A DNA stretch of 64,000 bases from Aricia agestis (GCF_905147365.1 NC_056410.1:5059501-5123500), one strand, 5' to 3'. Shown: positions 10,640 to 21,534, numbered from the stretch's first letter. Made by a program: numbers and translations. The notes: generated from the letters alone by a model not told the origin.

Positions 10640-11499
10640 TTTTGTCGGCATCACTAATAACTGCATTCATGCCGAATTACAGCTTTGTGGGTCCTACAGT
10701 CTCTGAGTAAAACCGCGGACAGACAGACGGGTCTGTCCGTCTGACAGACAGATGGACGGACAGACCGAAACTATAATTGTTCCTTGTTGACTGCGGAACC
10801 CTTAAAATCGGAACCCTAAGGGTTCCGATTTAGGGTTCAGTAGTCAACCAAGTTTTGTTGATGTTGGTATATTTATTAAATATATCATCATACACATATA
10901 TTCTTAAATATATGTATAGTATTAAGTATATTTCCGTTGTCTGGTACCTGTAACACAAGTTCTTCGGGTACTTAGCACGGGACCAGACTGACGTGGTGTG
11001 AAGCGTCCATAGACATTATTATTACTATGTTTGTGTTAAGCACTCCTTGCTCACGTGCAATTAAATCCCAGACCTTTGGAAGGCATCCGTGGGGCTGAAG
11101 CCAATACGTAGATGCCCCGTAACATAGTTTTAATCTAAATGTAACGTGACACCCGGCGACTCTCCCTGTCCGCACTCCGCACTATGAGAGTACGCCCAAG
11201 GAGAGCCAGCGGCCAGTGTAGGACTATTGCAGAAAATGGATACTAGAAATGATACCGAGCTATGGGGATGAGGTATAGGTTTCCGTACCCAAAGGGTAAA
11301 ACCCTTTGGGTACGGAAACCTAAAAATGGCAAGAAAAAATTTAAAAATTTCAAGTTAGCATAGACCGTCCTCTAATAAATTCTATTTAGATTCCCTCACA
11401 AAGTATATCTTGCCTACATCAAAAGGTCTTGCCCTGCTACTGGTTTCGGGCGCATCAATCTCTGGTTATTAAAGTTTAATCAACAATTTATTTTTACAG
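10640..11499. other. Intergenic/intronic sequence before exon B1
   Basis: No gene seen. Contains a palindromic block 'cggaaccctaagggttccga' near 10808, a GTCT/GACAGA tract, a perfect hairpin at 11278-11320 and the polypyrimidine/acceptor region of exon B1 (aatttatttttacag). The minus-strand frame near 10972-11175 is not recognisable. Confidence 0.4.
11278..11320. repeat. Perfect hairpin of a 'GGTTTCCGTACCCAAAGGGT' repeat end
   Basis: 20-bp arms (11278-11297 and 11301-11320) with an AAA loop. The arm resembles the 'gggttccgtacccaaagggt' start of the dispersed repeat at 20625-21050, so this may be two ends of that family fused. Confidence 0.6.
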
Positions 11500-12713
11500 A
11501 TCAGAAAAACTCTATAATTACCAATTCAATGAAAAAGAAGATCAGAAAGAAAGATGATAAAAACGCAGTTAAGAGTCACATAACATGTTGTGTTTGTTTT
11601 GAAAATCTGTCAAAAATAGAATTGCCCAAACACCTAGAAACCCACGAAGGGCCCTATAGGTGTAAACATTGTCAAAAGGAATTTGACAAATATGATACCT
11701 TATCGTGTCATATCAAAAGGGAGCATAAACAGAATCAGATTAAAAAAATGTATACGTGCAATTTCTGTCAAACATCTTGCAAGACAGAGAAGAGTCTTTT
11801 CTATCACCTAGACAGACACACTCGACAGAAGGTTTTCGATTGCGATATATGTCACAGCAGACAGAAATACAGGTCTAAAATGCTTAAACACATGCGAACA
11901 CACGATCCAGACCGACTAGATAAAACCCACGAGTGCCCACTGTGTTCCTGGAGATTCGCCGAGAAAACAAATTTAATTAATCACATTAAAGCCGTGCACG
12001 AGCGTATCAGGGATTACCAATGCACGATATGCCCCAAGGCCTTTGCAGCAAAGAAAAATTTGGAAAAACATTTTAGAATTCATACGAACGAGCGTCCTTA
12101 TAAATGTGAATTATGCCCTAAGAGTTTTAGAGTTTTGGATGGTCTTAAGATGCATGAAAGTAGGAGGCATTCATTGACACGTATTCAGACAGTTATAGGA
12201 GGCGTAATGGAATACAAGTGCAAGATCTGTAGTGTAAAGTTTGACCACAAAGGTCTGTATATGGACCACTTAAAAACTCACCATGAGGCATCGTCGGTCT
12301 GCGATCAATGCGGTTTGGTGCTCTCGTGCGACAGGTCTCTGGCGCGACACAGACTAACTCACGCTCAACCTCGATTCACCTGCGATACGTGCGGTAGGAA
12401 ATTCAAGCACAAAATGCAATTAGCGAGACACGTTAAAAGTCACCTAAAATCAGTTGAAAAATTAGAATGTGAAGTGTGTGGGAAACTCGTCGTCCATCTG
12501 AAGCAGCACCTCCACACACATAACAGGCGATTCAGGTGTGACATGTGTTACAAGTCGTACTCGGAACGTGCGCATTTAAGGAGACACTTGAGGGACGTTC
12601 ACAGTGATTACAAATTGTACGGTTGTGACGCTTGTGGCAAAAGATATACCCACAAAAAAGGTTTAGTAACTCATAAACTCAAGTGTAGGAATAATTTATT
12701 GAAACTGCAATAA
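11500..12713 (+). CDS. Terminal C2H2 zinc-finger exon B1
   Basis: The acceptor 'caatttatttttacag' is followed by 'atcagaaaaactc' in phase 1, the same phase as A1, A2 and B2. It codes D-Q-K-N-S-I-I-T-N-S-M-K-K-K-I-R-K-K and 13 fingers, then stops after NLLKLQ. It has the B-type marks: an added Gln/Asn pair before finger 3 ('KQNQIKKMYTC'), 'KTNLINHIKAVH' in finger 5, 'VLDGLKMHESRRH' in finger 7 and a longer inter-finger arm 'TRIQTVIGGVMEY'. Expected to be a nuclear DNA-binding module. No ZAD exon lies between A1 and B1, so B1 is either an alternative last exon of the A1 gene or an orphan. Its frame is intact. Confidence 0.8.
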
Positions 12714-12721
12714 TGACATTA

Positions 12722-13045
12722 AATACAGTTCGACAAGGCTTTATATGAACGTGGCAAGAAAAGGAACTAAACGTTTATATCATAATGCTATACTTAGACT
12801 GGATTGCACCAACTAACTTTAACTTTAACTTTGACTACAGTGCAAAATGTCAAATCTTTGGGTAAAGTAAAAATAGACGCCATCAAGACGCCATATTTAA
12901 CTATAACCATAGAGCTCGACAAGGTTTTAAATGCATGTGGCGAAAAAAGGAACTAACGCTGTCATCATACAAAAACCGCAATTTTTGACAGTTGTCCTTT
13001 ACCAGCAGTGCCCCCGCCCACGCGCTATAACCTTGTTGGATCAGC
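12722..13045. mobile_element. Two partial MITE copies of the CGACAAGG family
   Basis: 12722-12800 has 'cagttcgacaaggctttata' 'tgaacgtggcaagaaaagga'. 12905-13045 has 'gagctcgacaaggttttaaa', 'ggaactaacgctgtcatcat' and 'cctttaccagcagtg'. Both match 4399-4560. Between and after them are mirror tracts of 'aactttaactttaacttt' and 'aaagttaaagttaaatt'. Confidence 0.55.
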
Positions 13046-13133
13046 TGTCATCTATCAATTTCTCCGGGCAAAGTTAAGGGTAAAGTTAAAGTTAAATTTA
13101 CCTTAACTATAACTATGACTTTACCGACGCCTC

Positions 13134-13528
13134 AGTAGCGGTAGCACGGCGACCAGCGGAAATGCGAAAGTATGGACAAACTGTGGAAATAAACCTAAGG
13201 TGCCGTTCCGATCTTTTTTCGTTCCGAAAAATTCAATTAAAATGCCACTTTATGACACACTATAGTATATGTCATAATGTAGGATATTATTTGAATTTTT
13301 AGAACTATAGTCTGTCATAAAGTGGCTTTTTAATTGAATTATTCGGAACTAAAAAAGATCGGAACGGCACCTTAAGTTTATCTCCACAGTTTGTGACTAT
13401 AGTCTGTCATAAAGTGGCATTTTAATTGAATTTTTCGGAACGAAAAAAGATCGGAACGGCACCTTAGGTTTATTTCCACAGTTTGTCCATACTTTCGCAT
13501 TTCCGCTGGTCGCCGTGCTAGCACTACT
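13134..13528. mobile_element. Foldback element with internal arm duplication
   Basis: The outer arms 'gtagcacggcgaccagcgga' (left) and 'tccgctggtcgccgtgctag' (right) are inverted and continue inward through 'aatgcgaaagtatggacaaa' and 'cctaaggtgccgttccgatc'. The right arm is partly duplicated: 'aaaaagatcggaacggcacc' occurs twice (about 13357 and 13446). Non-coding. Confidence 0.75.
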
Positions 13529-13680
13529 GGTGCAACCCAGTCTTAATCTATGACGGCGTTTTCACACGAGACACGACACGACACGATTCATAGACAAATA
13601 TAAATTGCACGACAGACGTCACACAGTCTGTCGTTTGAACGTTTTCACACGAGTGACGACGACGACACCGCATTCACTTA

Positions 13681-13852
13681 TGGCTGGTTTACACGTCTTA
13701 AGTAGATATTAAGTGGTCAACTAAAGAACTTATGACTTTATACTTACTTAACTAAATTTGAACTTGCTATTTAATACTAAATTTTGTGTTTACAATTTCC
13801 GAATTTATAATTTAGTTAACTACTTATCAACTTAATACGTGTAAACCAGCCA
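13681..13852. mobile_element. 172-bp MITE with TTA target duplication
   Basis: Terminal inverted repeats TGGCTGGTTTACACGT...ACGTGTAAACCAGCCA, flanked on both sides by TTA (13678-13680 and 13853-13855). A 3-bp TWA duplication is typical of PIF/Harbinger elements, so I infer that class. Confidence 0.7.
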
Positions 13853-13855
13853 TTA

Positions 13856-14214
13856 GTACTTAAAAATATGTCATCTATTGTTGGGTTTAGTACCTAAGTC
13901 CTAAGATTACTAAGCTCAAAATATTTTAAACCTAAACGATCATTGGCCTAAGCGATTAGACCAGTACACGGGTAATAGTTTAGGAACACGCTGACATTAT
14001 AAAAACTTGTCGAACCAATGAATAAGGAAACCATAAACCTATAATACGACAGTATATATTAAGTCTATGAAGGAAACAGATGGAAGCGACATAACTACAA
14101 AAAAGTGTGGCCGGCGCCATTTTGCCAAGAACTAAACATGGCGGTCTATAGTGGTGGGACACTCGGTTGATATTTGTCGAGGATATCGATAAGTAAGATG
14201 TTATAAGTGAGCTA
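13856..14214. other. Intergenic sequence, no feature recognised
   Basis: AT-rich and without a supported reading frame. The minus-strand frame at 13980-14162 has no recognisable motif. Confidence 0.4.
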
Positions 14215-14781
14215 TTAAGATGAAGTGGTAGGGCCAGAAGCGTATAATATCGCGATCTAGGGTATCTTTGAACCTGTTTTTAGATATCAACCGCTAAAAT
14301 TCATACAATGTTATTCATACCGGCGTAAGGGTGAAGATATGCCTAATAACGTTATATTCTTCGAAACACGATTATAGTAATTTGTCTCGATAGAAAAAAA
14401 TCGTGAAAATCATCATAAATTGCCATTTTATTGCAATTTTTCGATTTTACGGCGAATTTAGATACAATTCTAGTAAAAAAATTATGTTTTCATAAACCTT
14501 TTATCAAATCCCATAAGGTAGTATTTATGGTTTTCACTAAAATGATAGTTAGTCATTCAAATTAAAATAATACCTATAACGCTCGCACTGTATGAGCGCG
14601 GCGGGGATGCGGGGTGGCGATTCAGTCGGCCGCGGAGCCTCGTCGCAAGCAGACACGTACTACTCGTCGACCCGCTCTTTACGAGACTTTGATGTGAAAA
14701 TGGGAAATAAAAACTGCAGAGGAAAAAAAATATCCCTTTTGCGGAAAAGAAGAATAACTCAAAATAACAGAGCACTTATCA

Positions 14782-15460
14782 GTATTATCTTTTTTTAGTT
14801 AGTTTTTTTCCTCATTAGATACGAATGAGTAGAAATAAGGGTCACCGTACACTTGACTGAGTATCGGTATTATCTTTTTTTTTGACGTTATTTTTTTCCT
14901 CAGTAGGCATAAGAATAAGGGTCACCGCATATTTGACCGGGTACCGGTATGGGTATTGGGTATCTTGTTTTGACTATTCTTTTCCTCTGTAGGCATGAAT
15001 TAGTAGAAATAAGAATAAGCATCACCACACACTTGATCTGGTATCGGTATCGGTATTATCTTGTTTTAGACTATTTTTTTCCTCAGTAGGTATGAATTTG
15101 TAGAAATAAGGGTCACCGTACACTTGACTGAGTATCGGTATTATCTTTTTTTTTGACGTTATTTTTTTCCTCAGTAGGCATAAGAATAAGGGTCACCGCA
15201 TATTTGACCGGGTACCGGTATGGGTATTGGGTATCTTGTTTTGACTATTCTTTTCCTCTGTAGGCATGAATTAGTAGAAATAAGAATAAGCATCACCGCA
15301 CACTTGATCTGGTATCGGTATCGGTATTATCTTGTTTTAGACTATTTTTTTCCTCAGTAGGTATGAATGAGTAGAAATAAGGGTCACCGTACACGTGACT
15401 GGGTATCGGTACGTATAATATTTTTTTGACACAATTGTTTCCTTAGTAGGTATGAATGAG
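14782..15460. repeat. 271-bp higher-order tandem repeat
   Basis: The phrase 'gggtcaccgtacac' starts at 14839, 15110 and 15381, spacings of exactly 271 bp. Each unit holds three monomers of about 90 bp, each built as 'gtcacc..acttga..gggtatcggtat..' plus a T-rich stretch plus 'cctcagtaggcatgaa'. Monomers in the opposite orientation sit near the other end of the element (17090-17240 and 17745-17830), as expected of subterminal transposase-binding arrays. Confidence 0.8.
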
Positions 15461-15798
15461 TATTTAGGGACTCCTAACAAATAGGATGGTAATGTGTATT
15501 TTGCTTTGTCTTTTGCTTTTGAAGACCGAAGAGATAGAATGAAGAAGAATGTTATTATGTTTCTTACAGATATCGAGCTATGGTTGTGCAACAAAATATT
15601 TAAAAAAATGTTCAGATAATTCTGTTCAAGTTTTAGAAGGGTGAGACTTACACATAATTTATTATGTATTAATATAGGTGTCGACGGCGAATAAATTCAA
15701 ATAAAAATAGTGTATAAATAAATAATAATAATTATATACAAAGAAAGAAAACATTGATTACAACGTTTATAATATTGATTACAACGTTTACAACACCA

Positions 15799-16771
15799 AT
15801 GGAACTTACTCCCGAGTGTGCTAACCTAATGCCATCCACGTCTTGCGATCGGAACAGAGCAATTACAAAAATGAGTTCAGAGGACCATGTTCAAGTTCCA
15901 TCCACGTCTAGCATACATTCAACAGGGTAAGAATAACTCATTTATCAAAACATAGAATGCATGAGTATAGGTGTCGATGGTGAGATAATATTATGTTTTA
16001 TTACTATATTTTACACGGATATTTACTCGTTTATTTTAACATTTTACAATTTTCCGACGTTTCGGGTACTTTGCAGAACTACCGCGACCATGGGGTCTGC
16101 AAAGAACCCGAAACGTCGGAAAATTGTACACAACAAACTACAATAAATTCATGAATCTAGGCTTCAATGGCTAAAATAAATGATGGTATTATGTATTATA
16201 TTATGATGCTAACTAAAATAAATGATGACTTTATGTACTTACATTGCAGAAATCAAACATTACCTGACCAAACAACACCAATGGAACTTCATCCTGATCC
16301 TGAGTACCTACTATCATCCATTTCAAATGCCTTACGTCCAGCAACTCCTCTGGAGTGAGTGTCAAAGCCTGTTTATATTATAAATATCGGTAGTTATTCC
16401 TTGAATCCTTTGCCTAACCCGACGGGATAAAGGTGGGAGTTTATTGTATGTGTTGTACGTTCAATTTAGTCTTACTAATAATTATTAAAATAGCTAGATA
16501 TAAATGCTCAAGTCAATAATATTTTATTGTTGACTTATTTAAAATATATATGGTGAATTTACCTTTCAGGTCCACGGATAATTTTGACGATGATTTTGTC
16601 ATACTTCCTGAGGAGGGACAAAAATTTGAGGAATGCAGTGGCAGGAGAATCGTGGACATCGGTTATTTTTTCAAGCAATTGAAAGAAATGGATCATGAAT
16701 CATTATTTAAATGCAACAACAGTCATTTACTAGACTCGCGACAAATACGTGGAATGTTTATATTTTTATAA
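15799..16771 (+). CDS. Three-exon element-encoded protein, truncated transposase-like
   Basis: Exons 15799-15926, 16250-16354 and 16570-16771 join in frame (phases 2 and 2) to 144 residues plus stop. Splice sites are good: GG|GTAAGA, TTGCAG|A, GGA|GTGAGT and TTTCAG|G. Residues 1-90 are Ser/Thr/Pro-rich, and the 'TTPMEL' phrase of exon 2 is echoed at the start of exon 1, where T-T-P-ATG-E-L spans the start codon, so exons 1 and 2 may be an old duplication. Residues about 100-144 contain 'CSGRRIVDIGYFFKQLKEM' followed by 'HESLFKC'. From memory this resembles the segment just before the catalytic core in PF20700 (Mutator-like/possibly Kolobok) proteins. It then stops, so the DDE core is missing. 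The upstream frame stays open before the ATG, so the start is uncertain. Confidence 0.55.
16046..16127. repeat. Inverted repeat in the intron of the element gene
   Basis: The left arm 'acaattttccgacgtttcgg' 'gtactttgcag' is mirrored by 'ctgcaaagaacccgaaacgt' 'cggaaaattgt', around a loop of about 20 bases. The right arm has a one-base difference. Probably a small MITE nested in the TTAA element. Confidence 0.65.
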
Positions 16772-17324
16772 ATAAATTGACTATTGTATACTCTGACATA
16801 ATAACCTAATAAATATGACATAATATCTCATAACGTATGTCAAGTAGGCTTGTACTTGAATATCATTCATTCATTTATTTATGTTTGTTTGTTTGTAAAA
16901 AGAATCTGCCTGAAGTTAGCCAGGGATTAGTTTACTCACGTTCAATGCGCGGCCTATACATACTAGCATAGACTTTAAGTCGGGAATTAGGGATAGGTAT
17001 GGGCTACGGCTACGGGTCTGGGCCCAGCACTAAAGAGCATCTGTGAGCGTACGGAAGCATTCGAGACAATTTGGAATCGGTAACTAATGAGGTAAGTATC
17101 GGTATTCTCTTGTACAATCAACCGATAAGTGTGTACATCAAACTTTATTCTCATTTTTACTCATTCATACCTACTGAGGTTAAAAAGTGTTTCAAACAAG
17201 ATAATACCGATACCGATACCCGGTCAAGTGTACGGTGACCCTTATTTCTATTCATGCAATACCAACTAAGGAATTTTTTTTTCAAAAACAATATAATACC
17301 AATAACAAGTAAAAGTGTTTCAAA

Positions 17325-17735
17325 CAGCTTGGACCCCTTGGAATTACGCCGAGATGTAGCTTCACTCTGCATCCTCTATCGGTTGTATCACGGGGAGTGC
17401 TCTGAGGAATTGTTCGGAATCATACCACCTGCAACTTTTCGCCATCGTCCCACGCGAAAAACATACCATCCTCATCACCTTGATGAGTGGCAGTCTTCCA
17501 CAGTGCGTTTTTCGCATAACTTTCTGCCGCGCACTGTAAAACTCTGGAATGAACTGTCACCAGCAGTATTTCCTTACCTATACGACCTGCAAACCTTCAA
17601 GAAAAGAGCGTATTCCCTCTTAAAAGGCCGGCAACGCACCTGCAGCTCTTCTGATGTTGTGAGTGTCCATGGGCGACGGTAGTTGCTTACCATCAGGTGA
17701 CCCGTTTGCTCGTTTGCCCCCTTATTTAATTTAAA
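17325..17735 (+). mobile_element. 3' end of a LINE whose tail the SINE shares
   Basis: The frame through 17682 contains 'VASLCILYRLYHGECSEELF', 'HPHHLDEWQSSTVRF' and 'NFLPRTVKLWNELSPAVFP', the C-terminus of a non-LTR ORF2, ending 'LLKGRQRTCSSSDVVSVHGRR' (stop). The nucleotides coding its last 21 residues and its 3' UTR ('ggtgacccgtttgctcgttt' 'gcccccttattt') are the same as the last 110-120 bp of the SINE copies. 5'-truncated, poly(A) at the right end. Inserted within the TTAA element. Confidence 0.75.
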
Positions 17736-18185
17736 AAAAAAAAAAACTATACCCGGTCAAGTGTGCGACGACCCTTATTCTCATTTATGCCTACTAAGGA
17801 AAAATTTTGTCTAAAACAAGATAATAAGAGGGTAAAATATTGAACTCGCATGCCCGGTCGCCGCTGCCTCTACGCTACGCACCTACTACCAGGCGTGCGC
17901 ATAGAAAGCGCGGGGCGGAAGATGGTTGCCCCGCGCATGCTCCCGCCACGCTTCATACCTCACCCCCTCAGAAACGCGATGCGCACCCTACCACTTCATC
18001 TTAAGGTTAAAATCTTTTAAATAAATGATCAGATTCTTCACCTTATATTTTTTAAATTCGATAAAATAGTACATCACTAAACGTCAAATCTACTAATTTC
18101 TATGTTGATTAAATAATATGGAAAATCATGCTATGTTATATTACTATTCTATCACAAATCTTATTTACTGTCTAATTATTATTAT

Positions 18186-18476
18186 TTTATGAAATAAGGG
18201 GGCAAACGAGCAAACGGGTGACCTGATGGAAAGCAACTTCTGTCGCCCATGGACACTCGCAGGATCAAAAGAGCTGCAAGTGCGTTGCCGGCCTTTTAAG
18301 AGGGAATAGGGTAATAGGGAAGGGAAGGGAATAGGGTAGGGGATTGGGCCTCCGGTAAACTCACTCACTCGGCGAAACACAGCGCAAGAGCTGTTTCACG
18401 CCGGTTTTCTGTGAGAACGTCGTATTTCTCCGGTTGAGCCGGCCCATTCGTACCGAAGCATGGCTCTCCCACGTAT
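18186..18476 (-). mobile_element. Lepidoptera SINE copy
   Basis: Complement of the 6888-7226 copy: 'atgaaataagggggcaaacg' tail, 'ggccttttaagagggaatag', G/A-rich variable block, 'gtgagaacgtcgtatttctc' and the 'catggctctcccacgta' head. Lies 180 bp past the TTAA element. Confidence 0.8.
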
Positions 18477-18639
18477 TTTAACTAAATTAGCACATACGAA
18501 GTCAAGCCATCGGTAAAATAACAAACATTTTAGTAAAAATATAAACGTACCGATCCAAGGACAAACTTTTTTAAATTTCTTCACTTTTTTGACGGACTAT
18601 AAATTAATTTAAAAAAAAGCAAATTGGTCGAAAAATTTG

Positions 18640-18735
18640 ACCGATATATCGATATTTTTTTCGCGATATATCGAGACCCATGTTGATATTTTTTCAAATA
18701 TCGATGTATCGATATATCGATATTTTCTTTCAATT
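18640..18735. repeat. ATCGATAT-rich palindromic stretch
   Basis: Repeated 'atatcgat' palindromes ('gatatatcgatattttt', 'cgatgtatcgatatatcgat'). Could form hairpins or reflect a decayed repeat. Similar short runs are common near Lepidoptera repeats. Confidence 0.4.
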
Positions 18736-18999
18736 TCGACATCCCTATAATACGACACTTTGACAGTTTATGTACCTCGGAGAACCGGAACATAAAATGG
18801 CGGACCGGCCACAGTCAATGTTGCCAGAGCTGTATGTTCGAAAGTTACATATTGTCATGCGAAAAGTAACATATTGAGGGGAAAAGTAACATTTCGTATT
18901 ACTTATATATAATAAAATGCCGAGGGGGGGGGCGGGGTTGAGGGTGATCCAGAATGCACGAAAACATACTATAAAAAATATAGAGATGAACTGAAACAA

Positions 19000-19135
19000 G
19001 GTGCGACAAGGCTTTAATTAAATAAACGTGGGCGGGGGCGTTGCTGATAAAGGAGAACTGTCAAAAATGGCGTTTTTGTATGATGGCAGCGTTAGTTCCT
19101 TTTTTGCCACGTTCATTTAAAGCCTTGTCAGCTGT
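19000..19135. mobile_element. MITE, CGACAAGG family
   Basis: The 'gcgacaaggctttaatt' end, 'gagaactgtcaaaaatggcg' middle and 'cacgttcatttaaagccttg' end match 4399-4560 in the same order. Confidence 0.65.
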
Positions 19136-19369
19136 AACGACAAAACTCAATAAAACTTAGTGAGTTCCGTTTTCGCATTTTTGGTTTCAAACATCTTTTT
19201 TTTTCAATTAAGTACCAAAAGGAACGTAAAAGTAACATCTTTAGTCATGTCACATGAATGTAACATGCAAGGGTCAAAAGTAACGTAAAATGTTACAAAA
19301 GTAACATTCTGGCAACGCTGGCCACAGTATTTTGATTTGGTAGAGATCATTATGCCGCGTCCACTTATA

Positions 19370-19870
19370 AAAGTCAATGTGTCAAACTGAAACTTGACAA
19401 CCGAAAGAGTTTTGGCGGGCATGTCACTTTCAAACTTCTTCTACTTTTTATTGCTGGTGTGGTTTTTATAATTTTTTCCCAAATTGTGTTATTTGGGTTT
19501 TTGATATTCATTATTGGTAAAATATTAGCCATTAAATATCCGTTATGTTGCACAAGTGCAGGTAAGATGTTGTCAAAACCAAAAAGGTAAATAGGGCTAT
19601 TTCTTCCATGAATTTTAGCTAAAACATCGTTATAATAACTTTATTATCCTATTCATTGGAATATTATTGCATTTTTTCAAATTGAAATGTATCAAGTTTT
19701 ACATTCTTTGCCCAGTTTTGTAGCAATTATTGATGGTATTCCCTGGTATTACCGATAGTTGTCTATCCATACGCCATCTAGTTACTAAAATGGAAACTGT
19801 TTGACAATCAAATTAAAAAAATAGGAAAATCCCTCATTGAGTGTCATGTTCAATGAAATCCTAACAATTT
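19370..19870 (+). repeat. Triplicated block, copy 1 (possible 5' leader)
   Basis: Near-copy of 33115-33615: 'gagttttggcgggcatgtca', 'caaattgtgttatttgggtt' and 'ggaatattattgc' are shared. A shorter copy lies at 21535-21690. In this copy the phrase 'cacaagtgcag|gtaagatg' forms a strong splice donor (about 19561); the other copies have lost it. It could be an untranslated first exon of the ZAD gene that starts at 22438, or simply a dispersed repeat. No coding. Confidence 0.45.
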
Positions 19871-19910
19871 CTGATATAGTCTATGGTCAGAACTGTTAGG
19901 ATGTTATCGA

Positions 19911-19950
19911 ACACTAGCTGTTGCCCGCAACTTCGTCCGCGTGAATGTAT
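19911..19950 (-). repeat. Helitron-like end fragment
   Basis: 'actagctgttgcccgcaact' 'tcgtccgcgtg' is the family's CTAGT end only, joined to unrelated sequence. Confidence 0.5.
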
Positions 19951-20089
19951 GTTATTAAAATCGAGATTTAGAAAATTGAACACCTATCTACGACTATTTT
20001 AGTTATATCTATATTACACACGAAATTGTTAATTTACATCAAAGACCCAGGAAACTTGAACCTCAGATAGGTACTTATCGTTTTGAAAA

Positions 20090-20595
20090 ATCCTTTCTTT
20101 GAAGACCGCTTGGCGTGGACAGGGGATGGGGGCCACAGTAGGTATAGCTAAATTAATATTGGAATTTGTTGTGGACTGTTGCCAATAATAATTATTGTGA
20201 CAAAAACGCTTGAAAGCACGGATTAAGTTCTTATAGCGCTGTCCACGATATCACCGTAGTTAGTGACATCAGATTTACACTGTAGGTTGTCTAGCATTGT
20301 AGTTATTTCGTCTTGGCAGAAAAAACTCTCCCAGAGAACATGATGAGAGGTTTATTCAAACATACTGCCTTCGGTCGTACATATTCTACCATTTCTACCT
20401 AATATGTGCTCGACTGATGCTAGTGACTTAGATCCGTAAAGTTTGATTTAAAAATTTCCATGACCAGTAACGAATTGAGATACGCAGTGGTCAATATCCA
20501 TTATCCATCCAGGGTTTGGATCATCGTTTACGAATATTAGGAAAAGTTTTAAAGATCGACCTTTGCTAGAATTGGTAATCACTTTGGTTGACGTT
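20090..20595 (-). mobile_element. Second R1-clade LINE 3' fragment
   Basis: On the minus strand it aligns by eye with 1930-2290: 'cctaatattcgtaaacg', 'tggatattgaccactgcgt', 'actggtcatggaaattt', 'cgaccgaaggcagtatgttt', 'tcgtggacagcgct' and 'tcaagcgtttttgtcaca'. It carries many indels and is older than the 1608-2590 copy. Confidence 0.7.
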
Positions 20596-20624
20596 GTTAA
20601 TTTTATTTATCATGTCACCGTTTC

Positions 20625-21050
20625 TAGGGTTCCGTACCCAAAGGGTAAAAACCCTATTACTAAGACTCCGTTGTCTAGCTCCAGGCTGTATCTCAAGAAC
20701 CGTTATAGCTAGAGTTCTGAAATTTTTACAGATTGTGTATATCTATTGCCGCTATAACAAACAATTCTGAAAATAAATAAAATAAATATTTAAGGGGGCT
20801 TCCATACAACAAACATGATTTTTTTGGCCTTTTTTGCTCGATATCAATAATGACAACAGGCAGGCAGTTGAAATTTTCACAGAATTATAAATTATATGTG
20901 TACTTTAATAATTAATAATAAAATTAGAATAGAATTAAAATTTAAGGGGGGCTCCATACAAAAACACAACTTTTGGCCTATTTTTTCTCTATAGCGGTAC
21001 GGAACCCTTCGTGCGCGAGCCCGACTCGCACTCGGCCGATTTTATAGTAA
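20625..21050 (+). repeat. Dispersed 'gggttccgtacccaaagggt' repeat
   Basis: Starts 'agggttccgtacccaaaggg' and ends 'cggtacggaacccttcgtgc' 'gcgagcccgactcgcactcg', a very common Lepidoptera repeat. The paired 'ataaatatttaagggggctt' blocks suggest an internal duplication. A reversed partial copy lies at 27185-27345. Confidence 0.65.
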
Positions 21051-21534
21051 ACATGGTATCAAATTCGGGCACTCTATACAACAAAAAAATAATTTTGAAA
21101 ATCTGACCACAAACAGCAAAGTAAACATTAACTTCTCCTTTTTTGAAAGTCGGTTAAAAAGTATCTAAGATGTTAACCAGGGATGTAAGGTATCATCATG
21201 CCAAATTTCATTGAAATCGGTTCAGTGGATTCAGAGATTAGCCTGTACAAACAGACATACCGACAAACAGACAGAGAAACAAAAATTTCAAAAACAGTTA
21301 AAATGTGTTCTACTACTCTTCTTACATGCCCCTGACTCGTTTTTTCAAGTTTGTTTTCAATGTACAAAAATTTTACCTCTACGATTTTATTATAAGTTAG
21401 TTTAATATAATAATATATAATATAATTGATAGATGACACTTCATGAAGTTGACTGTCAGCTGCCAAACTGCGAAAAAATGAAACGAACACGGCTATATAC
21501 CTACTGAGGCCGCCAATCGCCATAATAAAAGAAG

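Larger units (their letters stand above)
14219..18000 (+). mobile_element. 3.8-kb TTAA-flanked inverted-repeat transposon
   Basis: A perfect 15-bp terminal inverted repeat (GATGAAGTGGTAGGG at 14219-14233, its complement at 17986-18000) is flanked by TTAA on both sides (14215-14218 and 18001-18004). Inside, left to right: a 271-bp-period tandem array (about 14782-15460), a spliced three-exon gene (15799-16771), inverted single monomers of the same array (about 17090-17240 and 17745-17830) and an inserted LINE 3' end (17325-17735). The TTAA duplication occurs in piggyBac and Kolobok elements. The ends do not look like typical piggyBac ends, and the encoded protein recalls the N-terminal part of 'Mutator-like' PF20700 proteins. 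The superfamily is unresolved, and no DDE catalytic domain remains. Confidence 0.65.

Noticed and set aside
14839..15400. CRISPR-like array
   Set aside because: The units are contiguous 90/271-bp tandem repeats without unique spacers in a eukaryotic transposon.
16550..16771. Stand-alone 73-residue gene starting at 16550
   Set aside because: A TTTCAG acceptor at 16564-16569 and matching phases show that it is the third exon of a spliced gene, and the apparent Met lies in the intron.
17254..17682. 142-residue open frame as a host gene
   Set aside because: The sequence is the C-terminus of a LINE ORF2 followed by its shared SINE-like tail and poly(A).
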